47,513 bases of DNA from Prorocentrum cordatum (Eukaryota; Sar; Dinophyceae; Prorocentrales; Prorocentraceae), in the NCBI GenBank assembly GCA_963575745.1, contig CAUYUJ010009757.1, forward strand, positions 310,001-357,513, in the 5' to 3' direction. The position numbers and the translations under genes are program-made. Shown piece after piece: positions 27,960 to 37,489 of the stretch (its first letter is position 1; each line of letters starts with the position of its first letter). The notes beneath the pieces were generated by a model that had not been told where the DNA came from, searched no databases, and saw only the letters and a program-made list of their open reading frames with translations.

Positions 27960-28185
27960 CGAGGAGGAGGAGGACGACGAGGAGGAGGAGGAGGACGACG
28001 AGGAGGAGGAGGACGACGAGGAGGAGGAAGAGTAGGAGGAGGAGAGGGAGGAGGAGGGAGAGGAGGAGGAGGAGGAGAGGAGGAGGAGGAGGAGGAGGAG
28101 AGGAGGAGGAGGAGGAGGAGGAGGAGGAGGGAGGAGGAGGTGGAGGAGGAGGAGGAGGAGGAGGAGGAGGAGGAGGAGGACGTCG
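27960..28185. repeat. (GGA)n purine tract with GAC patches
   Basis: GAGGAGGACGACGAG at the left grades into pure GGA. R1 copy 4 starts about 37 bases after it. Confidence 0.95.
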
Positions 28186-28221
28186 GAGGAGGGCGACCTC
28201 TGATGTCTTTTTAAGGCGGGG

Positions 28222-28335
28222 CTTCCATGAGAAGTCTCGAGCCCCTCCCCTGGGGCCCGCTTTCCAACCCGAGTCGTTTTCTGACTGCCCGGGGGCCTGG
28301 CGAGGGCCCCCAGAGGCCGAAAACGGCGAACCAGC
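28222..28335 (+). repeat. R1 dispersed repeat, copy 4
   Basis: Landmarks CGAGCCCCTCCCCTGGGGCC, CCCGAGTCGTTTTCTGACTG, GGGGGCCTGGCGAGGGCCCC and CAGAGGCCGAAAACGGCGAA are present. The terminal GTCGTGATTTTTT blocks are missing or eroded. Confidence 0.8.
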
Positions 28336-28692
28336 TCCGTCCCCGGAGAGCCGACGCCGCGAACAGGTTGCAACGTTGCAAAATCACGCCTGGAGCCCTG
28401 GACCCCGTCTTTCTGCTGCACTGTTCGAGCCCGATCGATCCGTGAGGGTTCCCGGGCCCGAAGCGAGGCAACATCGCCCATGGTGAAAAATGTGACGCCA
28501 GGTTTTGTTGAGGGATGACGGCAGAAAACACCCCCCCATAATAATCACCCCGACACGCGAAGCCGCTTAGCAAACGCAGCCACGGAGGGAACTGAACAGG
28601 ACAGGGCTGTTCAGCAAACGCCCGGGGCCGTTTGTGAGATGTCACTCGTCGGGTCCGGGCGGTTTGCTCCTCCCTTGAACGGAGTTATCGGG
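28336..28692. other. No gene called
   Basis: GTTGCAACGTTGCAAAATCACG near 28366 is locally palindromic. Otherwise unremarkable. Confidence 0.35.
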
Positions 28693-28735
28693 GAGGAGGA
28701 GGAGGAGGAGGAGGAGGAGGAGGAGGAGGAGGAGC
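28693..28735. repeat. Short (GGA)n tract
   Basis: Fourteen near-perfect GGA units on plus. Confidence 0.95.
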
Positions 28736-28806
28736 CCAGTGAGCTGGAGGTCTGGGAGCACGGCCTGGGAGATCTGGGCTGGCACGCGGTGCAGAGGCCT
28801 CAGGCG

Positions 28807-28838
28807 GCGGGCGCCGCAGCTGGCTCAGCGGCGCCCGC
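28807..28838. repeat. Hairpin, 11-bp stem and 10-nt loop
   Basis: GCGGGCGCCGC at 28807-28817 pairs exactly with GCGGCGCCCGC at 28828-28838 around the loop AGCTGGCTCA. Unlike the TGCT family it has a long loop. Confidence 0.8.
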
Positions 28839-28914
28839 GGGCGGGGAGGCCTCCTCCTCGGCGGCGCGCGCGGGGGCGGCGCGCGATAGCGCGACCGACC
28901 GTCCTGGCATTCTT

Positions 28915-29090
28915 ATAGTCATACCACGAAATGCTCTTAGAACCCAAAAATGTTCTACGAACAAAAACAATGTTCTTCTTAAAGCATAAACCCGATGTGG
29001 TAAAACAAGACAGCCCCGGCCAGAAATGTTTTAAGAACATTTCGTGGGAACCACAAAAGGTTCTTAGAACATTGTCTGGTGGGGCTATAG
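28915..29090. repeat. AT-rich island with GTTCTTAGAAC-type palindromes
   Basis: Within 175 bases there are five imperfect half-palindromes: GCTCTTAGAAC, GTTCTACGAAC, GTTCTTCTTAAAG, GTTTTAAGAAC and GGTTCTTAGAAC. ACGAAATG near the left end has a counterpart in CATTTCGTG near 29040. A minus ORF (28825-29208) spans the island and looks protein-like in part (FLKHFWPGLSCFTTSG) but has no recognised domain. Confidence 0.6.
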
Positions 29091-29452
29091 GCCCGCCAGG
29101 ACGCTTCGCCACTGCTTGAGGTAGTGCTCTGGAGAAGGAGCCACTGAATAGGGAATCCAAGGTCTGCAAGGCCGGCGGAATACCAACGGAAACTCGGCCA
29201 GGAGGCATGCAGCGCTACTCCCGCGACTTCTCCCGGGGTGCGTTCCGACAAAAAATTCGAGGCGAATCCAGGGGTGGCGACGACTGCAGTCTCAAACAAA
29301 TCCGCGAGGAGCGCCGATAGTTTATTCCTACCTAGGCTCTGCCTCGAGGGTTCTTACTTTGTTTGCTTAAAGGGGCCGGGCAGTGCGGGCCGCCCGTGCG
29401 GTTCCCCCAGTCCCCGTCCCGTGGTTCCCCCAGTTGCGCCCCCTGGGTTCCC
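29091..29452. other. No gene called
   Basis: C-rich right part with three GTTCCCCCAGT/GTTCCCCTAGT near-repeats (29400-29455). Short ORFs only. Confidence 0.4.
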
Positions 29453-29945
29453 CTAGTTTAGCTTAGCTTAGCTTAGCTTAGCTTAGCTTAGCTTACCTTA
29501 GCTTAGCTTAGCTTAGCTTAGCTTAGCTTAGCCCAGCAAAGCTTAGCTTTGCTTAGCATAGCTGAGCGTCGCCTTGCCTAACTTAGCTTAACTTAGCTTA
29601 GCTTAGCTTAGCCCATCATAGCTTAACTTAGCTTATCTTAGCTGAGCTGAGCTAGATCGTCTCATCTTAGCTTAGCTTAGTTTACCTCTTCGTAGCTTAG
29701 CTTCGCTTCGCTTAGCTTAGCTTATCCCATCTTAGCTTAGCTTAGCTTAGCTGGGCTTAGCTTGGCTTTGCTTAGCTTAGCATTGCTTAGCATAGCTTAC
29801 CTTAGCTTAACGCAGCGCAGCATAGCGCAGCGCAGTATTAGCACAGCATAGCATAGCATAACCCAGCATCGCATAGCATAGCATAGCATAGCATAGCTCA
29901 GCATATCATATCATAGCATAGCGCAGCATAGCATAGCATACCATA
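29453..29945. repeat. Pentanucleotide array, (TTAGC)n grading into (GCATA)n
   Basis: Starts as near-perfect TTAGC (AGCTT) units, becomes interrupted from about 29540, and from about 29800 switches to GCATA units. Both forms share the AGC-T/A core, so one probably derives from the other. No ORF. Confidence 0.95.
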
Positions 29946-31089
29946 GATGCACGCGTAGGTGTAAATGTAGCTGTCGGTGCAGATCTAGATGTTGCTTTCC
30001 TAAATGCTCCAACTCCTAGGTAGGGTCGCACTGGGATAGTTTTTGTAGCGTTTTTCTTCTTCGAATCTGGGGGAATCAAAGATACCTATACGGCTACTGC
30101 CCGGGGCGCGCTCTGACCAAGATGCTGAAGCGAATCCAGGCGGTGGCGACGAGGGCCTCCCAAGAAGCCCAAAGCGGAGAAAAACGAGGGAAGGGTAGCA
30201 GTACGGGTGCCTGTTCCTCGTCGGAGATGCTCGACTGCATAGTCGGACCTAGGACAGAATGACATCTTCCAAGGACATGAGACCCTCCGCCGGCAAACAA
30301 AAAGAGGAGCATCCGAGGGTACCATCTTCCAGGACGCATAAGGACATCCACCATACACGAAGAACCTCAGGTACCCTCCCCCGGCCGACCTCGATCTTGT
30401 GCCTCGGTCCGACTGTACGTTCTCCTCCTCTCAGATGCTCGGACTGTAGTAGTGTGCTGGGGTATATGGGTACACTTGGACGCCCGAAATGGGTACAGAC
30501 AAAAAGGGCACAATGCTCAACACCAGATGTGGTCCAAAAGCGCGGGAGGCCGCTGTCGGACGCGCGGCTGTTTGACTTCAGTGATAATGAGAATGTCCGC
30601 GGCGGCGCGGACAACGAGTCCTGTTCAACATGATCAGGCAGTGCTGTTGGGCATCGCGCCCGCTCTTTCCGCACCCATTCCGATCGTCCCGAATACATCT
30701 TCCTCCTCGGAGCACCGGCGGAGTTCTACAGGGGGGGGCCCTCCCACCTCGCACGGAGGCCCCCCCCCTTGGAGCTTCCGCGGGCCCTTCCTCAGAGAGG
30801 GCCCTGGCCCTCCGGCCCAGAGCTCCGAGGCCGCGCGCTCATCTTTTGCTTTGTCGCAGCGTGGGCCCTCGGAGATCTGGAGCTCGTCCCCGGGACCAGA
30901 TTCTCATCCTGACTACAGTCGGGCCGCTGTCGTAAGGAATCCCAGACAAGGAGCGAGGCCCCATTTCCCACAGGTTTCGTTTGGACTCCCCATGTTTGTT
31001 TACTCCAGCTAGGAGATATGGTACCTGGACAGGTCCACGGTCAAGGAGGGCTGACCTTCACTCCCCATGATGGAAGACCTGAGGACGGC
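29946..31089. other. No gene called
   Basis: Two near-repeats (GACATCTTCCAAGGACATGA near 30261 and CATCTTCCAGGACGCATAAG near 30323), a G7/C8 stretch at 30732-30770 that can fold on itself, and an R1-like fragment near 30890-30950. ORFs up to 186 codons have no recognisable domain. Confidence 0.4.
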
Positions 31090-31185
31090 CTAAGACAAAC
31101 TGCAAAACGGTTCAGGAACACCGAGCCCCCCCCGGACACCCTGGGGCCCGGCGACGGCCCCCGAAGGCAGAACACGACGACCCAC
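31090..31185 (+). repeat. R1 dispersed repeat, degenerate copy
   Basis: GGTTCAGGAACACCGAGCC, CCCTGGGGCCCGGCGACGGC and CCCCGAAGGCAGAACACGAC follow R1 order, but identity is low. Confidence 0.4.
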
Positions 31186-31383
31186 CGTCCCAGTATCCCT
31201 GGAAGCCTACTACGACATTTCCTGAGAACAGCAGGGTTGTCCAAGACCAAGCGCACTGTTCCTAGAATGTGAAGCCGATCGGATAAACATTAGGATTGTC
31301 TCAGCCTGGAACGCTCAGAGAACAGCATGTGCAAACCACACAACAGTGAAGGACAACGAGAGGGGGGGACTGGCACGGGGGGG

Positions 31384-31491
31384 ACATCGACTTGGAATCG
31401 GCGATGCATCGCCGATAGATCGGCGATATGCCCAGGATGGTGAATCCGCACGTTCCTGGGCAGGGTGGAGCTATTCGGCCCCTATCGGCGA
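31384..31491 (+). repeat. R2 dispersed repeat, copy 1, with a 20-bp palindrome
   Basis: Contains the perfect palindrome ATCGGCGATGCATCGCCGAT at 31397-31416, then GATAGATCGGCGAT, GGTGAATCCGCAC and TTCGGCCCCTATCGGCGA. It aligns with 36104-36214, and its palindromic core recurs at 39990-40115. Confidence 0.8.
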
Positions 31492-31529
31492 TCACTGGGC
31501 GATTGGGGGTCGATGCATCTCCCCTATGC

Positions 31530-32565
31530 CTATCCTCCCCTTACCGATGTCCCTGAAACAAGTCCTTGGGACAATTTCAGGCGGCGGGGGAGGGATGGAA
31601 CAGGATCGGACCCGGGAAGATCTGTCAACAGGGGGGGATGGAACCAAATCTGCTCAGAATCGCGGGGGCGGTGATGGGGGGTCACAGAAGTGGGGGGTAC
31701 AGAAAATTCCGAAAGGGGCCCTTTAGGGCCCATTTTGGGCACCAACTAGCTCCAAAAGGGCTCTACAGGAGGACTCCTTGGGGCCTTTCTCCACCCCCTA
31801 CCTAAGCCACCCCCAAGTACCACTCGCCCGAGAATCGGTCCATGGACCCCCCCCCCTGGTGTCGATGTGATGTAATTTTGTTGACCCCGATTCCGTGTTT
31901 CACGGCCCTGGCGCCCGAAAGCTGTCCCTGGAGACCCCCAAACCCGGATCCTCGGACCTGCCCGCCGTTCCTGCTTGCCAGAACCCATGCTGTGCCACGT
32001 CAGACTGCCACTGGCTCCAAGCTAAAGCCTCTGCCTGGCTATGTTCTGAACGTTGGATGCCTGGGGTGATGGGGACCGCGCGTATGTACACCAAGGTATC
32101 TGGGCCCTGTCGCCTGGGGCTTGAGAAGAACTCCACAAGGCAACGTCTAGTGTAGAAGTTCCGTTCTGCGGGCGACAGGTGCTGAGCAAAAGATGTATGC
32201 TTTGTTTGGGCGGCCATTTGCCACTGAGTGGTGGACAATTGGTGCGCCGTTTGTTCTCGACGCGCCCCCGTGGACGACGCCGACACCAAGGCAAACCCAC
32301 GGCAAGGCCTGCGCCCCGCGCCCCAGGTAGACGCAGCCCGCACCGCGGCAAACCCACGGGAAGCCCACCGCGCCCGAGGCGGCGTCTGCCCTGGTGGCCG
32401 AGGCGCCCTCCCCAACACATCAGGCCGCGCTGGGGAACAGATGGCGCGGTGACAACTTTGAGTTTGGGGGAGCGGGGGAGTGTGTCCACACATTGTTTCC
32501 CTCTGCAATGATATACTGTACATTTTCCCAGCCCCAGGGAGAATCCCTCCGCCCGTCCTCGGAGG
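31530..32565. other. No gene called
   Basis: Open frames on both strands (up to 394 codons on minus at 31900-33084) are inflated by the simple repeats they enter. GACGCAGCCCGCACCGCGGC- and GACGCCGACACCAAGGC-type segments near 32275-32345 look like a diverged duplication (CGGCAAACCCACGG twice). Confidence 0.35.
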
Positions 32566-32569
32566 GCCG

Positions 32570-32735
32570 CCGCCGCCGCCGCCGCCCCCCCCCCCCCCCC
32601 CCCCCTGCGCCCCCCCCACTGCGGGCGGCGCCCTCCCCCCCCCCTCCGCGCGCGCCGCAGGCCTCTGCTGGCGCCGCCTCCTCCATGGGCGCGCCAACCT
32701 CCGATCCGCAGGGGGGGGGGGGGGGGGGGGGGGCG
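32570..32735. repeat. Poly-C21 and poly-G23 runs about 105 bp apart
   Basis: C run at 32585-32605 preceded by CCG triplets, and G run at 32711-32733, each long enough for i-motif or G-quadruplex folding. They are complementary, so they could form the stem of a foldback with the intervening GC-rich sequence as loop. Homopolymer lengths may be unreliable. Confidence 0.85.
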
Positions 32736-32736
32736 C

Positions 32737-33080
32737 ACCAACACACAGACAAACACAAACGCAAACACAAGCACAAACACAACCACAATCAAGAACACAA
32801 CCACAAACACAAACACACATACAACACACAAACATGGCTATAACCACAACCACAACCACAACCAAAGCCACAACCACAACCACAAACACAAACATATACA
32901 CAAACACAAACACACTCACAAACCCAAACAAGACACAACCACAACCACAAACACAAACACAATCACACATAAAATCACAGACGCAAACATGGACACGGAT
33001 ACATACACAAACGCAATCACAAACAGAAACACGAACACAACCACAAACACAAACACAAGCACACTCTCTCAAACCCACAC
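32737..33080. repeat. Degenerate (CACAAA)n hexanucleotide array
   Basis: About 340 bases of ACAAAC/ACAACC words, no T-rich interruptions. Plus frames read Thr/Gln, minus frames Val/Cys/Phe. Confidence 0.95.
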
Positions 33081-33257
33081 ACACAGTGCCCCGGCTTGGG
33101 TCCCCGTCCCCTTCCTCCTCGTCTTCGTCCTCCTCCGTCCATCTCCCTAGAGGATAGCTCTACTCCGTCGCGCCCCAGACGTGTTAGCAGGGCAGGCCGG
33201 GCGTTTCGCCTGAGACATCCTCACCAATCATGCATGATCCTGAAGTGTAAAATCAAC

Positions 33258-33362
33258 GAGGAGGAGGAGGAGGAGGAGGAGGAGGAGGAGGAGGAGGAGG
33301 AGGAGGAGCAGGAGGAGGAGGGGGAGGGGGGGGGGGGAGGAGGGGGAGGAGGAGGAGGAGGT
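33258..33362. repeat. (GGA)n purine tract with a G9 run
   Basis: Nearly pure purine, with one C. Confidence 0.95.
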
Positions 33363-33370
33363 GCTGCAAG

Positions 33371-33540
33371 GATGGAGGGCGGGTGGTTTCCAACAGTAAG
33401 CTCTCGCCTCAGAGCCGCGCACGTTCGCCCCCCAAGTCTGCAACAACGCCAGGGATGGAGGGCGGGCCCAGGTCCAAACGTGGCTCTCGCTTCGGCGCCG
33501 CGCGTATTCGTTCGACCACCCGAGCAGTTTTGCATAGCGG
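33371..33540. repeat. 83-bp tandem duplication
   Basis: GGATGGAGGGCGGG starts at 33371 and 33454. Both copies continue with GCTCTCGC and GCCGCGC before diverging. Confidence 0.75.
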
Positions 33541-33639
33541 AGGGGGGATCCAGTTTCAAAATGTGGGTTTTGCCCTCAAGTTCTCCTGAGGCAGTTCGCA
33601 ACAGTTTCAAGTAAGGGCTCGCAAGGCTGACATCCCAAG

Positions 33640-33800
33640 AACGGTGCTCGGCCTAGGTTGAGGAGCGCCAGGACGCAACGGTCACGTTGATTTGAAGTGT
33701 TGACGTCCCAGGAGTAATGTGTAATGTCGTGGTACGATCTCAGATTGTCAGGACGCAGCAGTCATGTTGAGTCGCCGCGTTGAAATCCCGATGCTATCGC
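33640..33800. repeat. 80-bp diverged duplication
   Basis: CCAGGACGCAACGGTCACGT near 33668 matches TCAGGACGCAGCAGTCATGT near 33748, with similar GTTGA-rich tails. Confidence 0.65.
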
Positions 33801-34563
33801 ACGATTAAGGATTATCAGGCGGTTGGCTTTCAATCGGGCGCTCTAGGAGCGCTCTGGAACGCTCTGAAACGTCCGCGGCGCCCGATGTTTCCTCCAAACC
33901 CGTCGCTTCTCTGCGATTTGCGGTTTATGTCGGTCCGATCGTGTCTCGATTCTGCCTTCGTCTCAGGGGGTAGGGCAGGTACGCAACATGTTGCGTGTGG
34001 CTGGTTTTGGCCCTGCCGCCAGGCCCTTTCCTCGATAGATGTTGGCGCCGCGGGCGCTGGGAGGCGCCAGGGAAATCAGCTACGCGAGCTGATTCGCTAA
34101 CACCCCGCCCTGGACACCTGCCGATCTGACTGTTTAAATCCGCGCCCCAGACGTCTCACGGCACCCGGCTCCTATCAGCAGAACTGTAGGTGACCGAAAA
34201 AAAAACATGACCGAAAACGTGCCCGAAGCTGTGACCGAAAACATGGTGCGCCCGAAATTTTATCCGCATTTGAAAATCATCTAGGTTTCGAACCGAACAT
34301 TTCAGTCACACTCAGGCGCAGTCGAAAAATTCCTGAAGTCCCGACCCCTTCTCCAGGGAAGCTTGTGATCGTCCAGGATCCATGCTTGTATGGCCCTGGG
34401 CTCGACTAGGGCCCAGAGAATTCGAACTCGAGGAAAAACGGTTGGATTGGATAACAAAAAAAGTATCGTCGGAGATCGGGGCTTGCTTCCCCTACCCCCC
34501 TTCCGTCCGCTTCGTGAGCTGATTTGCTCAGTCCCTTGTGCTAGCCCCCACTTCCGTCCGACC
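33801..34563. other. No gene called
   Basis: GCTCTAGGAGCGCTCTGGAACGCTCTG words near 33840, a cluster of GACCGAAAA/GTGACCGAAAACATG near-repeats at 34192-34250, and an R1-like fragment near 34335-34425. No convincing ORF. Confidence 0.4.
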
Positions 34564-34640
34564 CGAGAGGGAGGAAAGAGAAGGAGGAGGCGAGAGGGAG
34601 GGGGAGGGGGAGGAGGAGGAGGTCGGGTGAGGAGGGGGAG
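34564..34640. repeat. (GGA)n purine tract
   Basis: GAGGGAGG and GGAGGAGG units beside the half foldback at 34731. Confidence 0.9.
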
Positions 34641-34730
34641 GACCAGTGCAAACCCAAGATGCATCAACGAGATTGCGATCAGCTCTCCCTCCAAGTTCCC
34701 TCTGCATAGGTCCCTGTAAGGATGATACCC

Positions 34731-34800
34731 TATCCCGAGCGAAGTGAACCCCACCCTCCCCCTCAGAAATCGTGGGGGGTAGGGGTAGGCTTCGCATGCG
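34731..34800 (+). repeat. Half copy of the 35191-35323 foldback
   Basis: TATCCCGAGCGAAGTGAACC, CCACC and GTGGGGGGTAGGGGTAGGCT followed by TCGCATGCG match the right arm of the foldback at 35257-35323. The complementary left arm is absent. Confidence 0.75.
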
Positions 34801-34879
34801 GTCCCCTACCAAGGCTGAACGATCCACGAGGCGTTCTCAGGATGGCCCACTGCAGGCATTGCACCGGTGTTTGTGGTGC

Positions 34880-35010
34880 ACACTGCGGAGGAGCCTGAAG
34901 GTCCCCGAAAGGTTGCCGGAGGCCTACGGATGTATCTCCGGAAGCCTCTGGAGGCCCTCTCGCGGCCTTTCGAAAGGCCTCTCTGGAGGCACTCTGGAGG
35001 CCCGAACCCA
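34880..35010. repeat. GGAGGCC/GGCCTCT units with a 16-bp palindrome
   Basis: Repeated CTCTGGAGGC words surround the perfect palindrome GGCCTTTCGAAAGGCC at 34964-34979. Confidence 0.7.
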
Positions 35011-35190
35011 ATCATTCGACTATGCTTTTTCAGTTCACGGTCCCGAGGAGGTCCCGACCTTAGGGCCATATTTCAAAATCCAGGATCGATCTTATTTTGC
35101 TCTGGTGGCTCGAACACGAGCCCCAAAGGCCGAGATCGAGGAAAGACACTGGGATGGAAAAAAACAAGTCTTCGGATGTCTTAGGAGGCT

Positions 35191-35323
35191 ACATGCGAAT
35201 CCTACTCCACCCCACCATTTCCAAGGGGGGAGGTGGGGTTCACTTCGCTCGGGATCTCCCGAACGAAGTGAACCCCACGTCCCTCCTTGGAACTCGTGGG
35301 GTGGTGGGGTAGGGTTCGCATGT
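35191..35323. repeat. Foldback element, arms of about 65 bp
   Basis: Left arm opens ACATGCGAATCCTACTCCAC and closes GGGGTTCACTTCGCTCGGGA. The right arm reads back as its reverse complement from TCCCGAACGAAGTGAACCCC to GTAGGGTTCGCATGT, with a few substitutions and short indels. The centre is GGGATCTCCC. Confidence 0.85.
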
Positions 35324-35564
35324 GGCCTTCTATATCTGGGAGGGTGGAGGTGCAGAGATGCCCTCTGCGTCTCCCTGCCAATGCAAAGGCGGGTCACCAC
35401 TAGAGGAGCTGCCACCCCCTCGAGGGGGACAAGCTCTCAGGACCTCCAAAGTCTCTCAGAACCCCCCGACACGCTCAGGCCGTCCAGAATCTCCTCGACC
35501 CCCAGTCCTCGAACCTTGCGTTGCAGATCTCCGGGAGACCTTGGTTGTCCTGTTGCGCCGCCAC

Positions 35565-35670
35565 CCTCGTCAAATCCGCATCGATTCCACGTCGAATCCG
35601 AGTCGAATCCAAATCGACTCCAAATCGAATCCGCGCCGTATCCACGCCGATTCCGCGCCGACCACGTGTC
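35565..35670. repeat. TCGAATCC-type 11-12 bp repeat
   Basis: About eight units such as TCGAATCCGAG, TCGAATCCAAA and TCGACTCCAAA, degrading to GCCGATTCCGC. Confidence 0.8.
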
Positions 35671-35784
35671 GGAGATCAGAAAAGACCGCAACTTGAAGGA
35701 CAGACAAGGCGCCCCCCGAAGATGCAATGTAACGGATTCGACCCCAAGTAGGAGCTGGCGACCCCGATCCTTCCACCTCGATTC

Positions 35785-36085
35785 TCGATGATCTTTGATC
35801 CTCGATCCTCCCCTCGATCCTCGATCCTCCTGACAATCCCCCCTCAAGCCTCGATCCTCATCGAGTCTCCCTCCTCCTCGAAAAGCTCGAGCCTCGGGAG
35901 GAGGAGGCGCCCCCCCTCCGGTGGTGAACCCCATGCCCAGCCCTCGATCCTCCTCCTCGACCCACGATCATCATCGATCCACGGTCCTGTCCCTCCACGA
36001 TCCTCATCGATCCACGTTCGTCCTCGATCCTCCTCATCGATCCACGCTCCTCATCGATCCACAATCCTCACGATCCTCCCCACGA
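35785..36085. repeat. CTCGATCCTCATCGATCCACG repeat
   Basis: Roughly 25 units of TCGATCCTC or ATCGATCCACG over 300 bases, irregularly spaced. ORFs across it on both strands are Ser/Arg/Ile-rich artefacts. Confidence 0.85.
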
Positions 36086-36103
36086 TCCGCTCGGGGGGCG
36101 AGC

Positions 36104-36214
36104 AGCGACCTAGAAGCGGCGATGCGTTGCGGGTAGATCGGAGATCGGCCCCCCGATGGCGAATCCGCACTCCTGGGTGCGATGGGCTGTGGGCGAGCGG
36201 GCCCCTATCGGAGA
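36104..36214 (+). repeat. R2 dispersed repeat, copy 2
   Basis: AGCGGCGATGCGTTGCGGGT, AGATCGG, GATGGCGAATCCGCAC and GGCCCCTATCGGAGA align in order with 31384-31491. Substitutions have destroyed the 20-bp palindrome. Confidence 0.7.
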
Positions 36215-36448
36215 GAAGTAGAGGTTAGTGTGATGTTGCTCCCGTCCTACTCAAGGACCGCATCCCAGAAATAATTTCGAGCACCCGGAAAAGTGTCGAA
36301 AGAGTGTCGAAGCAGTGTCGAAACGGTGTCGGGCGAGTGTCTCCCAGGGCCCGGCACGTGAAAACCCTTGAGTTTCGGTACTTTTTCATGGTGCTCGAAA
36401 TTCTTTCTGGTGATCAAGGCTCAAGTAGGTTGGAACATCATAAGGTTA

Positions 36449-36690
36449 GTGGAGATTTGGGGTCGATGCGTCCCCTCGAATGTGGAGCGAGAGAGGATCA
36501 AAGCGACTGTACCTTCATGCTTGGGACCATATTGTGCATGGCGGCGCCGCCACGGAGGTGATACCGTGGCGGCGCTGGCATGCACAAAATGGTCCCAAAC
36601 ATGAACATAAATGCGCTTTGATGCCCTCTCGCTCCGTACTCGAGGAGAGAAGCGGAGGGCTGGTGGAAATTTGGGGATCGATGCGCCCCT
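36449..36690. mobile_element. Foldback element (72-74 bp arms) flanked by direct repeats
   Basis: Left arm 36484-36555 (GGAGCGAGAG, GATCAAAGCG, TTGGGACCATATTGTGCATG, GCGCCGCCACGG) pairs with right arm 36562-36635 read in reverse complement, with several mismatches. The spacer is about 6 bases. Outside the arms, GTGGAGATTTGGGGTCGATG (36449) and GTGGAAATTTGGGGATCGATG-type sequence (36662) are direct repeats of about 28 bp. Inverted arms inside longer direct repeats suggest a foldback or MITE-like insertion, or a palindrome made during replication. Confidence 0.7.
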
Positions 36691-36794
36691 TCTGACTTGG
36701 CTTGTCCCACCCAGAGATCCTCGCCGTCTGGTCCTCTGGCCTCCTTCTCGGGTCCCCGGCTGCCGCTCGGGGCGATCCGGCCCCACCCCCCCCG

Positions 36795-36905
36795 CACGCC
36801 TCTCGGCGAGGCGCGAGAGGAGCGGGAGGGAGGGAGGAGCGGGAGGGAAGACGGGGAGGGAGGAGCGGGAGGGAGGGGCGAGGTAGGGAGGGAACACACC
36901 AACTT
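36795..36905. repeat. GGGAGGGAGG purine tract
   Basis: Repeats of AGCGGGAGGGAGG with interruptions, G-quadruplex-prone. Confidence 0.85.
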
Positions 36906-37074
36906 TCCATCACCGCAGATACTCCAGAAAGAAGGTAACATCCAGACGCCGCTCTCGGCACAGTGGCACGGCCGGGGAGAAAGGAGGAGGGGGACAAGGC
37001 GAGGGAAGGAATACATCCCACCCCCCCCCGACGAAGACATCCAGAAATCCATCAGCCCATCCCCTCCTGACGTT

Positions 37075-37489
37075 GCTCCTGAACGGCGTGTCCGCCGTTG
37101 AGGCGGCGGGGGCTCTGGATGGGGCCCTAGGAGATCGATCAAGCGGCGGGGACATGGACAACTCCACTCAACATCGGTCCCCGGACCCCTCCCGGAGTCC
37201 ATCTGGTGCAGCTTTTCACCCCAGATCCGTTTTTGACGGCCCCGCGCGCGTAAAAACGGCCCACGAGGACCGAGAAGGGCCACAGACATTTCTCGTAACA
37301 GGGGATATGTCGGCCCCTATCCCAGGCTTCGTGGGGTGTGCGAATGGACAAGAAATCCCACCAGCCCTTTAGGGCGTAGGTGGTCTAGGGAGTTTCCTCT
37401 GCCAACCCCCTTCTTCCCCTTCGGGGAGGGGTTTACCCCTCCCCTTACCCCTCCCCACTGACCTGGACGGGGCCGGTCGCGAGGTGTCA
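37075..37489. other. No gene called
   Basis: Includes CGTGTCCGCC, which recurs at 39118, a diverged R1-like copy (37190-37310) and a small inverted repeat GGGGAGGGGTTTACCCCTCCCC near 37425. Confidence 0.4.
37190..37310 (+). repeat. R1 dispersed repeat, diverged copy
   Basis: TTCACCCCAGATCCGTTTTT then GACGGCCCCG and CGAGAAGGGCCAC keep the R1 order. The right half is weak. Confidence 0.5.

Noticed and set aside
29453-29945. Possible telomere-like repeat
   Set aside because: The unit is TTAGC/GCATA, not TTTAGGG, and it lies well inside a contig.
31900-33084. 394-codon minus ORF with Val/Cys/Phe repeats
   Set aside because: Most of it is the CACAAA array and poly-G/C runs. The rest has no recognisable domain.
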